Shown here: positions 53,790 through 63,112 of the stretch, one piece after another
Numbering within the stretch: the first letter of the stretch is position 1
How the letters are laid out: every line of letters starts with the position of its first letter
NCBI RefSeq assembly: GCF_017315725.1
Contig: NZ_JAFLRG010000002.1
Coordinates: 1,860,001-1,924,000, forward strand
Source of the DNA: Trinickia acidisoli
Lineage (GTDB): Bacteria > Pseudomonadota > Gammaproteobacteria > Burkholderiales > Burkholderiaceae
DNA: 64,000 bases
Direction of reading: 5' to 3'
The notes under the pieces: model-generated
Databases searched by the model: none
What the model saw: the letters and a program-made list of their open reading frames with translations, nothing else
What the model was told of the DNA's origin: nothing
Program-made: the position numbers and the translations under genes

Positions 53790-55391
53790 TCAAAGATTCT
53801 TCTTGAACGGCGTGCCCGAATGCTCGCGCAACTCGTTGAATACGATGTTGGGCCATGCCTTTTGCGCAACCTCGATCTCCGAGATATGCGATGCGAGATA
53901 GGTCGGCGCATTGGCCGCATCGAGTGCCATCCGCGCCGCATAAGCATCGGTAAAGCGCCGCAACTCGGCGGAATCGCTGCATGTCACCCAGCGCGACATC
54001 CGATAGCGCGCCGGCAAAATGCGCACGTCGACCTTGTACTCGGCCGACAGCCGGTGCGATACGACCTCGAATTGCAGTTGCCCCACCGCGCCGAGAATGA
54101 TCGAGCCGCCGTGCGCAGGCCGAAATACCTGGATCGCGCCTTCTTCCCCGAGCTGCTTGAGCGCTTCGCCGAGCTGCTTGGCGCGCATCGGGTCGACAAC
54201 TTCAACGGTCTGGAAAATCTCCGGCGCGAAGAACGGCAAGCCAACGAATTGCAGCGATTCGCCTTCGGTCAAGGTATCGCCGAGACTCAGCGTCCCATGA
54301 TTGGGAATGCCGATGATGTCGCCGGGATAGGCTTCGCTGACCGTCTCTCTACGCTGCGACAGAAACGTCACGACGTTGTTGGCACGGAACGTCTTGCCCG
54401 AACGCGTGACCTTGAGCGCCATCCCGCGCTCGAAGCGGCCCGAGCAGACGCGAATGAATGCGACGCGATCGCGGTGCGCGAGGTCCATGTTGGCCTGCAC
54501 TTTGAACACGACGCCGGTGAATTTGGGTTCGTCCGGCTGCACGGGCCTCTCGACCGCCATACGCATCGAGGGCGGCGGCGCGAGTTCGACGAGCGCGTCG
54601 AGAATCTCCTTGACGCCGAAGTTATTGATCGCCGAGCCGAACAGCACCGGCGACTGCTGCCCCGCCAAGAACGCTTCGCGATCGAATGCCGGCGTCGCCG
54701 CGCAAATGAGATCGATCTCTTCCTTGGCCTTCTTCCAGGCGAAGCCGAAGCGCCGTTCGCCCTCTTCGTCGTCGAGCGCCGACAGCGTTTCGACCACCCC
54801 ACCCGCCGTGTCCTGGCCCGCGCGAAAAACGCGTACCTGGTCGCGGATGACGTCGTAGACGCCTTGGAAATCCTTACCCATCCCGATGGGCCACGTAAAC
54901 GGCACGGCCGATACACCCAGATGCTGCTCGATTTCGTCGAGCAAATCGAGCGGCGCGCGCACTTCACGGTCGAGCTTGTTGATGAACGTGACGATCGGCG
55001 TGCGGCGGCTACGACACACTTCGAGCAGCTTCAGCGTCTGCGCCTCGACGCCGTTGGCGCCGTCGATCACCATGACGGCCGCGTCAACGGCAGTCAGCAC
55101 GCGATAGGTGTCCTCGGAGAAGTCCTCGTGCCCCGGCGTGTCGAGCAGATTGATGACGGCATCGCCATACTCGAACTGCATGACCGAACTCGCCACCGAA
55201 ATGCCACGCTGCTTTTCGATCTCCATCCAGTCGGACGTCGCATAGCGATTACTCTTCCGACCCTTGACGGTACCCGCGATTTGAATCGCACCGGAAAAAA
55301 GCAGCAGCTTTTCGGTGAGCGTGGTTTTCCCGGCATCGGGGTGCGAAATGACCGCAAACGTGCGGCGGCGCTTGAGTTCGGCAACTGACAT
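53790..55391 (-). CDS. prfC: Peptide chain release factor 3
   Basis: The ATG at 55391 gives 533 residues, matching the 529 of E. coli RF3; the longer frame upstream is not conserved-looking. The GTPase domain has SHPDAGKTTLTEKLLLFSG (G1), DTPGHEDFSEDTYR (G3) and FINKLDREVRAP (G4), plus a switch region RYATSDWMEIEKQRGISVASSV. Domains II and III follow (to about 533), ending EHSGTPFKKNL. It recycles RF1/RF2 from the ribosome after termination. It is a single gene with the UDP-glucose dehydrogenase gene 161 bp upstream on the same strand. Confidence 0.97.
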   Translation of the reverse strand: MSVAELKRRRTFAVISHPDAGKTTLTEKLLLFSGAIQIAGTVKGRKSNRYATSDWMEIEKQRGISVASSVMQFEYGDAVINLLDTPGHEDFSEDTYRVLTAVDAAVMVIDGANGVEAQTLKLLEVCRSRRTPIVTFINKLDREVRAPLDLLDEIEQHLGVSAVPFTWPIGMGKDFQGVYDVIRDQVRVFRAGQDTAGGVVETLSALDDEEGERRFGFAWKKAKEEIDLICAATPAFDREAFLAGQQSPVLFGSAINNFGVKEILDALVELAPPPSMRMAVERPVQPDEPKFTGVVFKVQANMDLAHRDRVAFIRVCSGRFERGMALKVTRSGKTFRANNVVTFLSQRRETVSEAYPGDIIGIPNHGTLSLGDTLTEGESLQFVGLPFFAPEIFQTVEVVDPMRAKQLGEALKQLGEEGAIQVFRPAHGGSIILGAVGQLQFEVVSHRLSAEYKVDVRILPARYRMSRWVTCSDSAELRRFTDAYAARMALDAANAPTYLASHISEIEVAQKAWPNIVFNELREHSGTPFKKNL

Positions 55392-55551
55392 CGTATGAAT
55401 GGGGGCTTTCGGTATTGAGCGGCGCGGGGGCGATGATACACGCGTCGCCCCCGATACGCCCAATGCCATGCCATCCGCCGGCGGATTCGCGCCGATACGA
55501 AACCGCCGGCGTTCAACGTCTCCGGAAGCGTCTTCCGAAGCCGCTCACCGC

Positions 55552-56976
55552 TCAGAGCGAGACGGCGGCCGCGCTGCCGAACGTGCCGATCGCATCCTGC
55601 GCCGACTGTGCGCCGGCACCCGGGCGTCCGATCGAGTGATACTCGATGCCGAGCTCATCCATCGCGGCCGGCTCGTACAAATTGCGGCCGTCGAAGACGA
55701 TCGACCGCTTGAGCCGCGCTTTGAGGCTGTCGAAATCGGGGCTCTTGAATGCCTTCCACTCCGTCATGATGACGAGTGCGTCGGCGTTCGCGGCCACGTC
55801 CACTTGATCCTCGACGAACGTCAGGCGCGCAAGCGCCTCGGGTTGGCCACGCAAATCGCTTGCCAGTGCGCGCTTCGCCTCTTTCATGGCAACGGGGTCG
55901 AACGCCACCACGCGCGCGCCGCGCTCGAGCAGCGCCGCGATGAGCACGCGGCTGGGCGCCTCGCGCATGTCGTCGGTGCCGGGCTTGAACGCGAGCCCCC
56001 AAACGCCGAACACGCATTCGCTCAAATCCTCCCCGAAGCGCTCGACGATCTTGCCGACGAGCACTTGCTTTTGCGCAGCATTGACCGCGGACACGGCGTC
56101 GAGAATGTGCAGCGTCTGTCCGTGGTCGTGCGCCGTTTGCATCAACGCCCGGACGTCCTTCGGAAAACACGAGCCGCCGTAGCCGCAGCCGGCATAAAGG
56201 AAGTGATAGCCGATACGTGGATCGGAGCCGATACCGCGACGCACGGCTTCGATGTCCGCACCGACGCGCTCGGCCAGATTCGCGAGTTCGTTCATGAATG
56301 AAATGCGCGTGGCAAGCATCGCGTTCGCCGCATACTTCGTGAACTCGGCGGAGCGCACGTCCATGAACAGCATGCGGTCGCGATTGCGATTGAAGGGCGA
56401 GTACAGGCGCTTCATCGTCTCGCGCGCACGTTCGCCGGGCACATCCTCGTCGCAACCGACGACGATTCGCTCCGGACGCGTGAAATCTTCGATGGCGGCG
56501 CCTTCCTTCAGGAATTCCGGGTTGGACACGACCGAGAACATCGAATCGACGCCACGCTGCGTCAATTGCTCCGCGACGGCCTCGCGCACGCGGCGCGCGG
56601 TGCCCACGGGGACGGTCGACTTGTCGACGACGACGGTGAAGCCTTCGATGTGGCGCCCGATTTCGCGCGCGGCGGCAAGCACGTACTGCAGATCGGCGGA
56701 GCCGTCTTCGCCGCTCGGCGTCCCGACGGCGATGAAGATCGCCTCGCGCTGTGTCATCGCACAACGCGCATCGGTCGTGAACGAAAGCCGTCCTGCCGCT
56801 TTGTTGCGTGCAACGATCTCGTGCAGCCCGGGTTCGTGAATCGGGATACCGCCCGATTCGAGGAGGCTGATCTTGTCCTGATCGACGTCATAGCAGCAGA
56901 CGTCGTTGCCGACGTCCGCGAGACAAGCCGCCGTCACGAGGCCGACGTAGCCGCAGCCAATGATGGTCACATTCAT
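55552..56976 (-). CDS. UDP-glucose 6-dehydrogenase
   Basis: The 474-residue protein has the NAD-binding start MNVTIIGCGYVGLVTAACLADVG, the conserved Lys/Asn/Asp residues of the family, and catalytic Cys270 in YAGCGYGGSCFPKD. The C-terminal domain carries FGVWGLAFKPGTDDMREAPS. It oxidises UDP-glucose to UDP-glucuronate for exopolysaccharide or lipopolysaccharide. GGCC-rich sequence with a weak site lies before the ATG. No other polysaccharide gene is adjacent in this window. The first 23 bases upstream include an AAAAACAACG tract. Confidence 0.96.
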   Translation of the reverse strand: MNVTIIGCGYVGLVTAACLADVGNDVCCYDVDQDKISLLESGGIPIHEPGLHEIVARNKAAGRLSFTTDARCAMTQREAIFIAVGTPSGEDGSADLQYVLAAAREIGRHIEGFTVVVDKSTVPVGTARRVREAVAEQLTQRGVDSMFSVVSNPEFLKEGAAIEDFTRPERIVVGCDEDVPGERARETMKRLYSPFNRNRDRMLFMDVRSAEFTKYAANAMLATRISFMNELANLAERVGADIEAVRRGIGSDPRIGYHFLYAGCGYGGSCFPKDVRALMQTAHDHGQTLHILDAVSAVNAAQKQVLVGKIVERFGEDLSECVFGVWGLAFKPGTDDMREAPSRVLIAALLERGARVVAFDPVAMKEAKRALASDLRGQPEALARLTFVEDQVDVAANADALVIMTEWKAFKSPDFDSLKARLKRSIVFDGRNLYEPAAMDELGIEYHSIGRPGAGAQSAQDAIGTFGSAAAVSL

Positions 56977-56999
56977 GGTGGTGGCCCTTCAAAAAACAA

Positions 57000-57486
57000 C
57001 GAAAAATGGGGCGAGGTTGGGCAGACGCCACTAGAGAGAGAGAGACGAGAGACGCGCGCGTGCCCACCGGCAAAGCGCTCATCTGGCGCTAACAAAAAGC
57101 CGACGGCAAGCGCCGCAAAAATGCAAAAAATTTCCAGGCCTTGCGTACCCCGATAATTTTTCCGATTTTTTTGTGGCAGGCACAAGGAACAGCGGGGGAA
57201 CAGCGGGCGGGCGCGCGAAGCAGGCCGTTACGGTTTTTTTGTCGATTTACTTCCTGTCACACTTCCCTTGGTCCCTTGCTCGATCACGTCGTAACGATGT
57301 CGATACCCTCACCCGCCTTGCGCAGCCGAGGCACCGCACCCGCGCCGCGAGCGACGAGCGCTGAGCGGTGGTGCATGCGCGGGGCATGCACCACGCCAAA
57401 AGGCAGTGCGCGAGATTCGACGAGAGGAACCGACGCGCGCAAGCGCGCGTCGAAGGGGAACGTGCAAGACCGGCTGCCGGCCGGAT
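57000..57486. other. Non-coding region with several hairpins, between ugd and a DUF4096 gene
   Basis: An 11-bp perfect stem, GTGGTGCATGC (57368-57378) with GCATGCACCAC (57384-57394), loop GCGGG, and a 9-bp perfect stem GACGCGCGC (57432-57440) with GCGCGCGTC (57443-57451) lie here. A GA-repeat sits at about 57031-57049. No T-run follows either stem on the minus strand, so these are structured 3' elements, perhaps palindromic repeats, rather than standard terminators. Confidence 0.65.
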
Positions 57487-58512
57487 TCAGGCGTGATACA
57501 GGAGCTCGGGGGGCTTCGTATCACCTCGACTGTCGGCGCGGAGCAGCCACTCCGGCGCGCGGCCGCGAATCATGCTCGGGTCCAGCGCGCGCTGGCTCTG
57601 GGGGGCTGTGGCCGCAGCCAAGGCCGGCGCGCTCTGCGGGTGCTCTTGCGCGGGCTGCACCTGAGGCGGCGCAGCGACGGGCATGCTTTCGACGGCCTCG
57701 GGGCGCGCCAGGGCAGCGGCTTCGTGCCTGTCGATCCAATCGCGCCCCCAATCGAGCGCGTAGCGCTCGGCGCTGTCATGATCGGCGAAGCGCGGGCCGA
57801 TGAGGCCGGACCGCTCGACGCGCTGACCGTCTTTGACGATCTCGGCAGACGCGCGATAACTGACCTGAAGCTGCTTCTCGACGGGCTGCGCCACAGCGTG
57901 AATCATGTAATCGCGGTAGTCGTCGGAGCGTTTGGTCACGGCCATCGAATCGACGAGCGGCGAACGCTCGGCGGCACTGCGCAGTAGGGCGCCGGGCGTC
58001 GGTGCCCTGCGCGACGAAGCAACCGGTGCTTCGCCGCGCGCGGTGTGCATGCATGCGCTGTTCGCGTCATCGATCGCGCCGTCATAGGCGCCATCCGCCT
58101 CAGGGCATTCGTCCGCCGTATGCCACGACTCCGGATTCGTCCAAAACACGCCACGTAGGCGCGGCGATTCGGGCACCGGCAAAGGCGCCGCCTTCGGGGC
58201 GACTTGAACCGTCACGTCAGGTTCGGGCACATACGCAAACGTGCGGCCAAACTCCGAGAGAACCTTCACGATATGAACCAGCGTACCGTCCGCCAACCAA
58301 TCGTCGAAGCGGCGCCGGCACGTGGGCCCTGACGGATAGCGGGCGGGCAGCTTCGACCAGCGTTCGCCTGTCGTCAGAATCCATAACACCGCATTCGTCA
58401 CCACGCGCGGCTCGGCGCGCGGCCGTCCGCGGCGATGGGGATGCACGGGCTCGTCGGCCGCCAGAGGCGCCAGGCGAGTCCACTCGTCGTCGGTCAATTC
58501 CTCAAAGAACAT
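57487..58512 (-). CDS. DUF4096 (IS5-type transposase N-terminus) fused to an unrelated C-terminal domain
   Basis: The ATG at 58512 starts MFFEELTDDEWTRLAPLAADEP, giving 341 residues. The first 90 residues match the DUF4096 helix-turn-helix of IS5-family transposases (RRGRPRAEPRVVTNAVLWILTTGERWSKLP, then CRRRFDDWLADG). The DDE catalytic domain is missing. In its place come a disordered linker and a compact block RDYMIHAVAQPVEKQLQVSYRASAEIV with YALDWGRDWIDRHEA (about 210-290), then a Pro/Ala/Gln-rich tail. It looks like a domesticated DNA-binding protein, not a mobile element. A long open frame and no inverted repeats support this. The 58513-58970 gap upstream shows no gene and probably holds its promoter. 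Confidence 0.8.
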   Translation of the reverse strand: MFFEELTDDEWTRLAPLAADEPVHPHRRGRPRAEPRVVTNAVLWILTTGERWSKLPARYPSGPTCRRRFDDWLADGTLVHIVKVLSEFGRTFAYVPEPDVTVQVAPKAAPLPVPESPRLRGVFWTNPESWHTADECPEADGAYDGAIDDANSACMHTARGEAPVASSRRAPTPGALLRSAAERSPLVDSMAVTKRSDDYRDYMIHAVAQPVEKQLQVSYRASAEIVKDGQRVERSGLIGPRFADHDSAERYALDWGRDWIDRHEAAALARPEAVESMPVAAPPQVQPAQEHPQSAPALAAATAPQSQRALDPSMIRGRAPEWLLRADSRGDTKPPELLYHA

Positions 58513-58970
58513 GTTTTTCTCCACGCAGCCTGGCCGGGCTGCGACACTTGGGCGGCGAGAATGGCCCATTCCCGACGACCGCCAGGTTGCACAAATTGTT
58601 TTGTTCTGGGTTACTGCCAATCAAAATCGCACGCAGGCTGTGCGGCATTGCCCTCAGTTGACGCACTAAAGGCAGTCTCGCTCGTGCATGGGAAAATGGT
58701 GCAGAAAGCATACCATCGCGACGGCGTAACAAAAATCATGCCACGCGTAAATGCAACGCATAACGATCGCCCGAGCGAGGGTCACATATGCGTTCGAATG
58801 TGAATTCGTGAGAGGTGTCCATATTAGAATATTTTTTGCGGACCGCAATCCCGGGATATGTAACGAAGTGATTCCGAAACGATTTCACGCCCTATAACGA
58901 CACGCCGAACTGTCGTCTCGCGCAATAATTCGAACGCGCAATCGTTTGCGCGGCGCAAGCGTACCCTAAA

Positions 58971-59552
58971 TTATTCGAGATCGGCACACAAGGCTTGCGC
59001 GACCGTATCGTCGATGTGGCAGGGCGGGACGGGGTAGTTGGGGTGGTCGCAGCCCAACTGCACCGGTTCGCCGGCACGCAGCGCAATCTTCATCGAATCG
59101 GTCAATTCGAAACGAAGAAAATGCACAGCGGAAGTTTTTTCACTGTTCTCTCGCTCGAGATCCTCGTCGGCGATCGCGTAGACAGAAGGTTCTTCACCGA
59201 CGCGGATATACACGTGATCTTCGATGCCGATTAGCCGTGTAAGGGCCGCACGCCGTTCCGCCTCGTTTTCATACTCAATCTGCATCGTTGCTTTCAAATT
59301 ACTACCATCGGGCACGAGCGGTAAATACGCCTCTAATTCGGCAGCAATTCCCGCCTCATCGAAAATTTTTTCGATATGAAGCATTTCTTGTATCTGATAC
59401 CTGATCGTCGTCTCGTCCTCGAACAAAAAAGTCAGATGATTGCCGAGCCGAACGCATCGTGTCTTCTTATGCGCGATGACCTGAGCGCGCGTCCTATCGC
59501 GAACTTTGGCATAAGCTTCCAAGGTCAATAGGGAATTGCTTGAGATGACCAT
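58971..59552 (-). CDS. DUF3501 family protein
   Basis: The 193-residue protein matches DUF3501 by its opening LTLEAYAKVRDRTRAQVIAHKKTRCVRLGNHLTFLFEDETTIRYQIQEML and by YENEAERRAALTRLIGIEDHVYI, ending in ADEDLERENSEKTSAVHFLRFEL. The final part has CDHPNYPVP. It is the last gene of the conserved rubrerythrin/FeS-oxidoreductase/DUF3501 group, 34 bp after the FeS gene. Its function is not established; the neighbours point to oxidative or redox stress. Confidence 0.9.
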   Translation of the reverse strand: MVISSNSLLTLEAYAKVRDRTRAQVIAHKKTRCVRLGNHLTFLFEDETTIRYQIQEMLHIEKIFDEAGIAAELEAYLPLVPDGSNLKATMQIEYENEAERRAALTRLIGIEDHVYIRVGEEPSVYAIADEDLERENSEKTSAVHFLRFELTDSMKIALRAGEPVQLGCDHPNYPVPPCHIDDTVAQALCADLE

Positions 59553-59586
59553 TTACATTTCCTCGCAAAATTAACACGACCGCGTG

Positions 59587-60924
59587 TTAGATCCCGTAGG
59601 CCTTGCGCAACAACGCCAATGGATGCGAAAGCGGCGCGCTCGTCGCCCCGCTTTCGCTGATCCCTTGCTCGATGTGATGCCCCGCGAGTTGACAATCAGA
59701 TGAAATATAAGCGGGTGAAGATTCTGCCATCGCCTTGAAAACCGGCGTGCCGATCCGCATCGCCGTGGCATGAAATTCCTTCTTCACGCCAAACGTGCCA
59801 GCATGTCCCGAACAACGTTCGACCACTTTGAGTTCGGTGCCGGGTATCAATGAAAGCGTGTCGTAGGTTTTCCGGCCGAGGTTCTGCACGCGTCCATGAC
59901 AGGGCACGTGATAGGACACCGTGCCGAGCGCGTGCTTGAAGTCCGTCTTCAAAAAGCCGTCGCGATGTCGCGAGACGAAATACTCGAACGGGTCCCAGAA
60001 CGCATCGGCAACGGCGCGCACGTCGGCATCGTCGGGAAACATCAACGGCAGTTCCTGCTTATACATCAGCACGCAGCTCGGAATCGCGGCCATCAACGCA
60101 TAGCCCTCGCGCGCATAGCGAGCGAGCGTGGGAATGTTCTTCTCCATTTTCGCGGCGACGCCTTCGAGGTTGCCTTGCTCGAGTAGCGGCATGCCGCAAC
60201 ACGCCTCCTTATCGACGAGCACATACGGAACCTCGTTGTGTTCGAGCACGGCAAGCAGGTCATGGCCGATGCCGGGCTCGTTGAAATTGACGTAGCACGT
60301 CGCGTAGATCGCGACCTTGCCCGGCGTACGTTCGCCGTCCCGCACGGGCGCGTCGGGCGACGCCTTCGCATGCGGGCGAAACTTGCGCGGCGCGAACGGC
60401 GGAAGCCAGGCATTGCGGTCCACGCCTAGCGTTGCTTCCACCGCGACGCGCGCGGGCTTCGTTCCGTTCACGGCGTTGACCGCTTGCGTGACGATCGGAA
60501 TGCCGGCGAAATGGCCGAGCGCATCGGTATTCGACAGCACCTTGTCGCGCAAGGGGACGTCGCCGCGCTGATAGCGCGCCGCCTTGGCGCGCAGCATGAG
60601 ATGCGGAAAGTCCACGTTCCACGGATGCGGCGGCACGTACGGACATTTCGTCATATAGCAGAGGTCGCACAGATAGCATTGATCGACGACCTTCGGAAAC
60701 GCACCGCGATCGACGTCGTGCGCTTCGCCGCTGTCCGTTTCGTCGACGAGATCGAATAGTGTGGGAAACGCGCCGCATAGCGACACGCAGCGCCGGCACC
60801 CGGCACAGATGTCGAATACGCGGGCCAACTCTGTGTCGATCGACGCTTGATCGTAAAAGTCGGGAGCACGCCAATCGAGCGGATGACGCGTGGGCGCCTC
60901 GAGATTGCCTTCTTTATGGGGCAT
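59587..60924 (-). CDS. FeS-cluster oxidoreductase (GlpC/heterodisulfide reductase D-like)
   Basis: From the ATG at 60924 the protein has 445 residues. Two 4Fe-4S motifs are clear: FDICAGCRRCVSLCGAFP (about 39-56) and CYLCDLCYMTKCPYVPPHP (about 84-102). Two CCG-type domains follow, with DKEACCGMPLLEQGN (about 247) and CSGHAGTFGVKKEFH (about 382). This resembles the C subunit of anaerobic glycerol-3-phosphate dehydrogenase or HdrD, but no flavin subunit is present. It is between the rubrerythrin and DUF3501 genes, likely one operon, and may pass electrons to rubrerythrin. Confidence 0.92.
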   Translation of the reverse strand: MPHKEGNLEAPTRHPLDWRAPDFYDQASIDTELARVFDICAGCRRCVSLCGAFPTLFDLVDETDSGEAHDVDRGAFPKVVDQCYLCDLCYMTKCPYVPPHPWNVDFPHLMLRAKAARYQRGDVPLRDKVLSNTDALGHFAGIPIVTQAVNAVNGTKPARVAVEATLGVDRNAWLPPFAPRKFRPHAKASPDAPVRDGERTPGKVAIYATCYVNFNEPGIGHDLLAVLEHNEVPYVLVDKEACCGMPLLEQGNLEGVAAKMEKNIPTLARYAREGYALMAAIPSCVLMYKQELPLMFPDDADVRAVADAFWDPFEYFVSRHRDGFLKTDFKHALGTVSYHVPCHGRVQNLGRKTYDTLSLIPGTELKVVERCSGHAGTFGVKKEFHATAMRIGTPVFKAMAESSPAYISSDCQLAGHHIEQGISESGATSAPLSHPLALLRKAYGI

Positions 60925-61067
60925 GAAATGACGCTCCGTGACGGTTGCGCGCCGCGACGAACGCGCGCAACGGCAAACACGCGACGCACGAAAGATGCGC
61001 CGCAGGCACAACGCGCGCCGTCAATCGAGGCGACGGCGCGCGATCGAACGGCTTGCTCGCCGGACGA

Positions 61068-61490
61068 TCAATCCGACAGTGCCTCGAGCGCCTTGGTGTA
61101 GCGATTCGCGTGGCTGCGTTCCGCTTTCGCAAGCGTTTCGAACCAGTTGGCGATCTCGTCGAAACCTTCATCCCGCGCGGTCTTCGCCATACCGGGGTAC
61201 ATGTCCGTATATTCGTGCGTCTCGCCTGCGATGGCCGATTGTAGATTTTGCCGGGAACTACCGAAAGGAAGGCCCGTAGCGGGATCACCTACGGCTTCGA
61301 GATATTCCAGGTGCCCGTGCGCGTGTCCCGTTTCGCCTTCCGCGGTCGAGCGGAACAACGCGGCCACATCGTTTTGACCTTCCACGTCGGCTTTCGCCGC
61401 GAAGTACAGATACCGACGATTAGCTTGCGATTCGCCGGCAAACGCCGCCTTGAGATTGTCTTCCGTCTTGGAGCCTTTCAACTGAGCCAT
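61068..61490 (-). CDS. Rubrerythrin
   Basis: The ATG at 61490 has GGAGG upstream and gives 140 residues. The four-helix diiron domain is complete: FAGESQANRRYLYFAAKAD (Glu ligand), STAEGETGHAHGHLEYL (ExxH) and AGETHEYTDMYPGMA with FETLAKAERSHANRY (second Glu and ExxH). The C-terminal rubredoxin domain of classical rubrerythrin is absent, so it is the short erythrin-like form. It reduces peroxide in the cytoplasm. It leads the operon with the FeS-oxidoreductase and DUF3501 genes. Confidence 0.95.
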   Translation of the reverse strand: MAQLKGSKTEDNLKAAFAGESQANRRYLYFAAKADVEGQNDVAALFRSTAEGETGHAHGHLEYLEAVGDPATGLPFGSSRQNLQSAIAGETHEYTDMYPGMAKTARDEGFDEIANWFETLAKAERSHANRYTKALEALSD

Positions 61491-61810
61491 TGTGAGCCTC
61501 CTTCGTGGACCGGCCGGCGGCGCGAGGCTCGTGGCCAAGGTCTTGTGCGGCATTGGGGGAATGATATGAAGCGCCGCTCCGCTAGGTACGGAACGCCGCA
61601 TTCTCCAATCTAGGACGCCAAAGTACCGTTCCCCAATTGGCAATTTCTATGCACACGATAGGCTTTTCGTCGACATGAGCGTCGTGTTGCCGGCGCGAGC
61701 CTGAGCAATTGCCGAATCGGGCCGGCTGGCATTCCTGCCAGTTTCGTCGCCACCGGTCGACGCATACATTGCGCGCATGCGAATGACAGGGCGCCCCGAG
61801 CGCGGCCAAC

Positions 61811-63010
61811 ATGGATTTTTCGTTCGACGATCGACAACGGCAACTCGCGCACCGCTATAGGGAAATAGGTCTGCGGCATGTGCGCCGCCCCGAGCGCAAC
61901 GATTTCGACTGGGACGCATGGCGAGCGATTTCCGATGCCGGCCTCTAGCGCGTGCCCGTTTCTCGCGACTTCGGCGGTGCAGGCTGCAATGGGCTCGAAT
62001 TCGTCGCGGCGTTCGAGGCGTTGGCCGGCACGATGCGCTCGCTCGGCTTTGCCATGGCGGCGGCCAATCAAGCAACATTGATTGATTGCATCCACTCGAT
62101 GGGAACACGCGAACAGCAGATCGCGCTATTGCCTCGTTTGCTCGACGGCGAACCGGGCGCGACCGCGATCTCCGAGCGCGGCACGGGCACGGAGATCCGC
62201 GCACTGCAAGCGAGATTGACGGGCGACAAACACGGCTACCGGCTCAACGGACACAAATACAACATCAGCCTTGCGCCCGACGCATCGATCATCCTCGTGG
62301 CCGCGCGTTATGACGACGATGCGCGTACCCATACGAGCCTCGTGCTGCTCGACGCGGCATTGCCCGGCATCGTGCGCAGCGGCCCGCAGGGCACGCTGGG
62401 CGTGCGCGACCTTCCGATCGGTGATCTTCAGTTCGACGACGTGCCCGTCGATCGCCAACGCGTTCTCGGCGCGCCGCGCGACGGGCTCAAATGGCTGATG
62501 CATATCGCGTCCATGAATCGTGCGTATTTCGCGTTGTCGTGTGCAAGCGTCGTGCGGCCCTTTCTAGCCGATGCGCTCGCTTATGCCGCCGAGCGCAAGA
62601 TCCTCGACGTACCGATCGATGCGCATCAGTATGTGCAACGCAGGCTCGTCGACGTGCGCATGCGTGCCGAACGATCGCGCTGGATGGCGCTTGCCGCACT
62701 GGGGCAATGGTTGCACGGAGATCCCGATGCCTTGGAGAGCTGCTCGATCGCGAAAATCACCGCCGCGCAAGACTTGACGCAGTCGGCCATCGATCTATTG
62801 GCGCTCCACGGCAGCGACGGCTATCGATACGGTGCGCTCTCCACATTCGTTACCGATGCGCTGGCGATGGTCAGCGCCGGTGGGACCGAGGAGATGCATC
62901 GAAGAAATGTGTTCGCTCAGATGCAGCGGCGGCGCGAGCGCGACATGAAAACGGCGGTCTACACGCCAGCCGTGGAAGACACCGCGGAAACATCGGCGGA
63001 GTCGGCCTAA
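61811..63010 (+). pseudogene. Acyl-CoA dehydrogenase with an internal amber codon
   Basis: The reading frame starts at ATG 61811 (MDFSFDDRQRQLAHRYREIG) with the helical N-terminus of acyl-CoA dehydrogenases, runs 45 codons to ISDAGL, and then meets TAG at 61946-61948. The same frame continues without interruption to 63010 through RVPVSRDFGGAGCNGLEF and all later domains (QATLIDCIHSMGTREQQ, TAISERGTGTEIRALQAR, and the C-terminal helical part ending EEMHRRNVF). A GTG at 61952 could restart a shortened protein of 352 residues lacking the first helices. A single base change (TTG to TAG) is the simplest explanation. Whether it is a sequencing error or a real loss cannot be told here. Confidence 0.8.
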
Positions 63011-63112
63011 ACATCCGACGAATGTCCGCACGCGCGAACACAGGCGATCGAGTGGTGTTCGATCGGCTGTCTTATGACTTATGCCATCACCTCTGCTAGT
63101 AAGCAGTCCTAA

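Noticed and set aside
53745..55388. Plus-strand frame of 547 codons
   Set aside because: Antisense of prfC; composition is typical of GC-rich shadow frames.
57031..57049. GA dinucleotide run near the ugd start
   Set aside because: A short simple repeat with no sign of phase variation, because it lies outside the coding frame.
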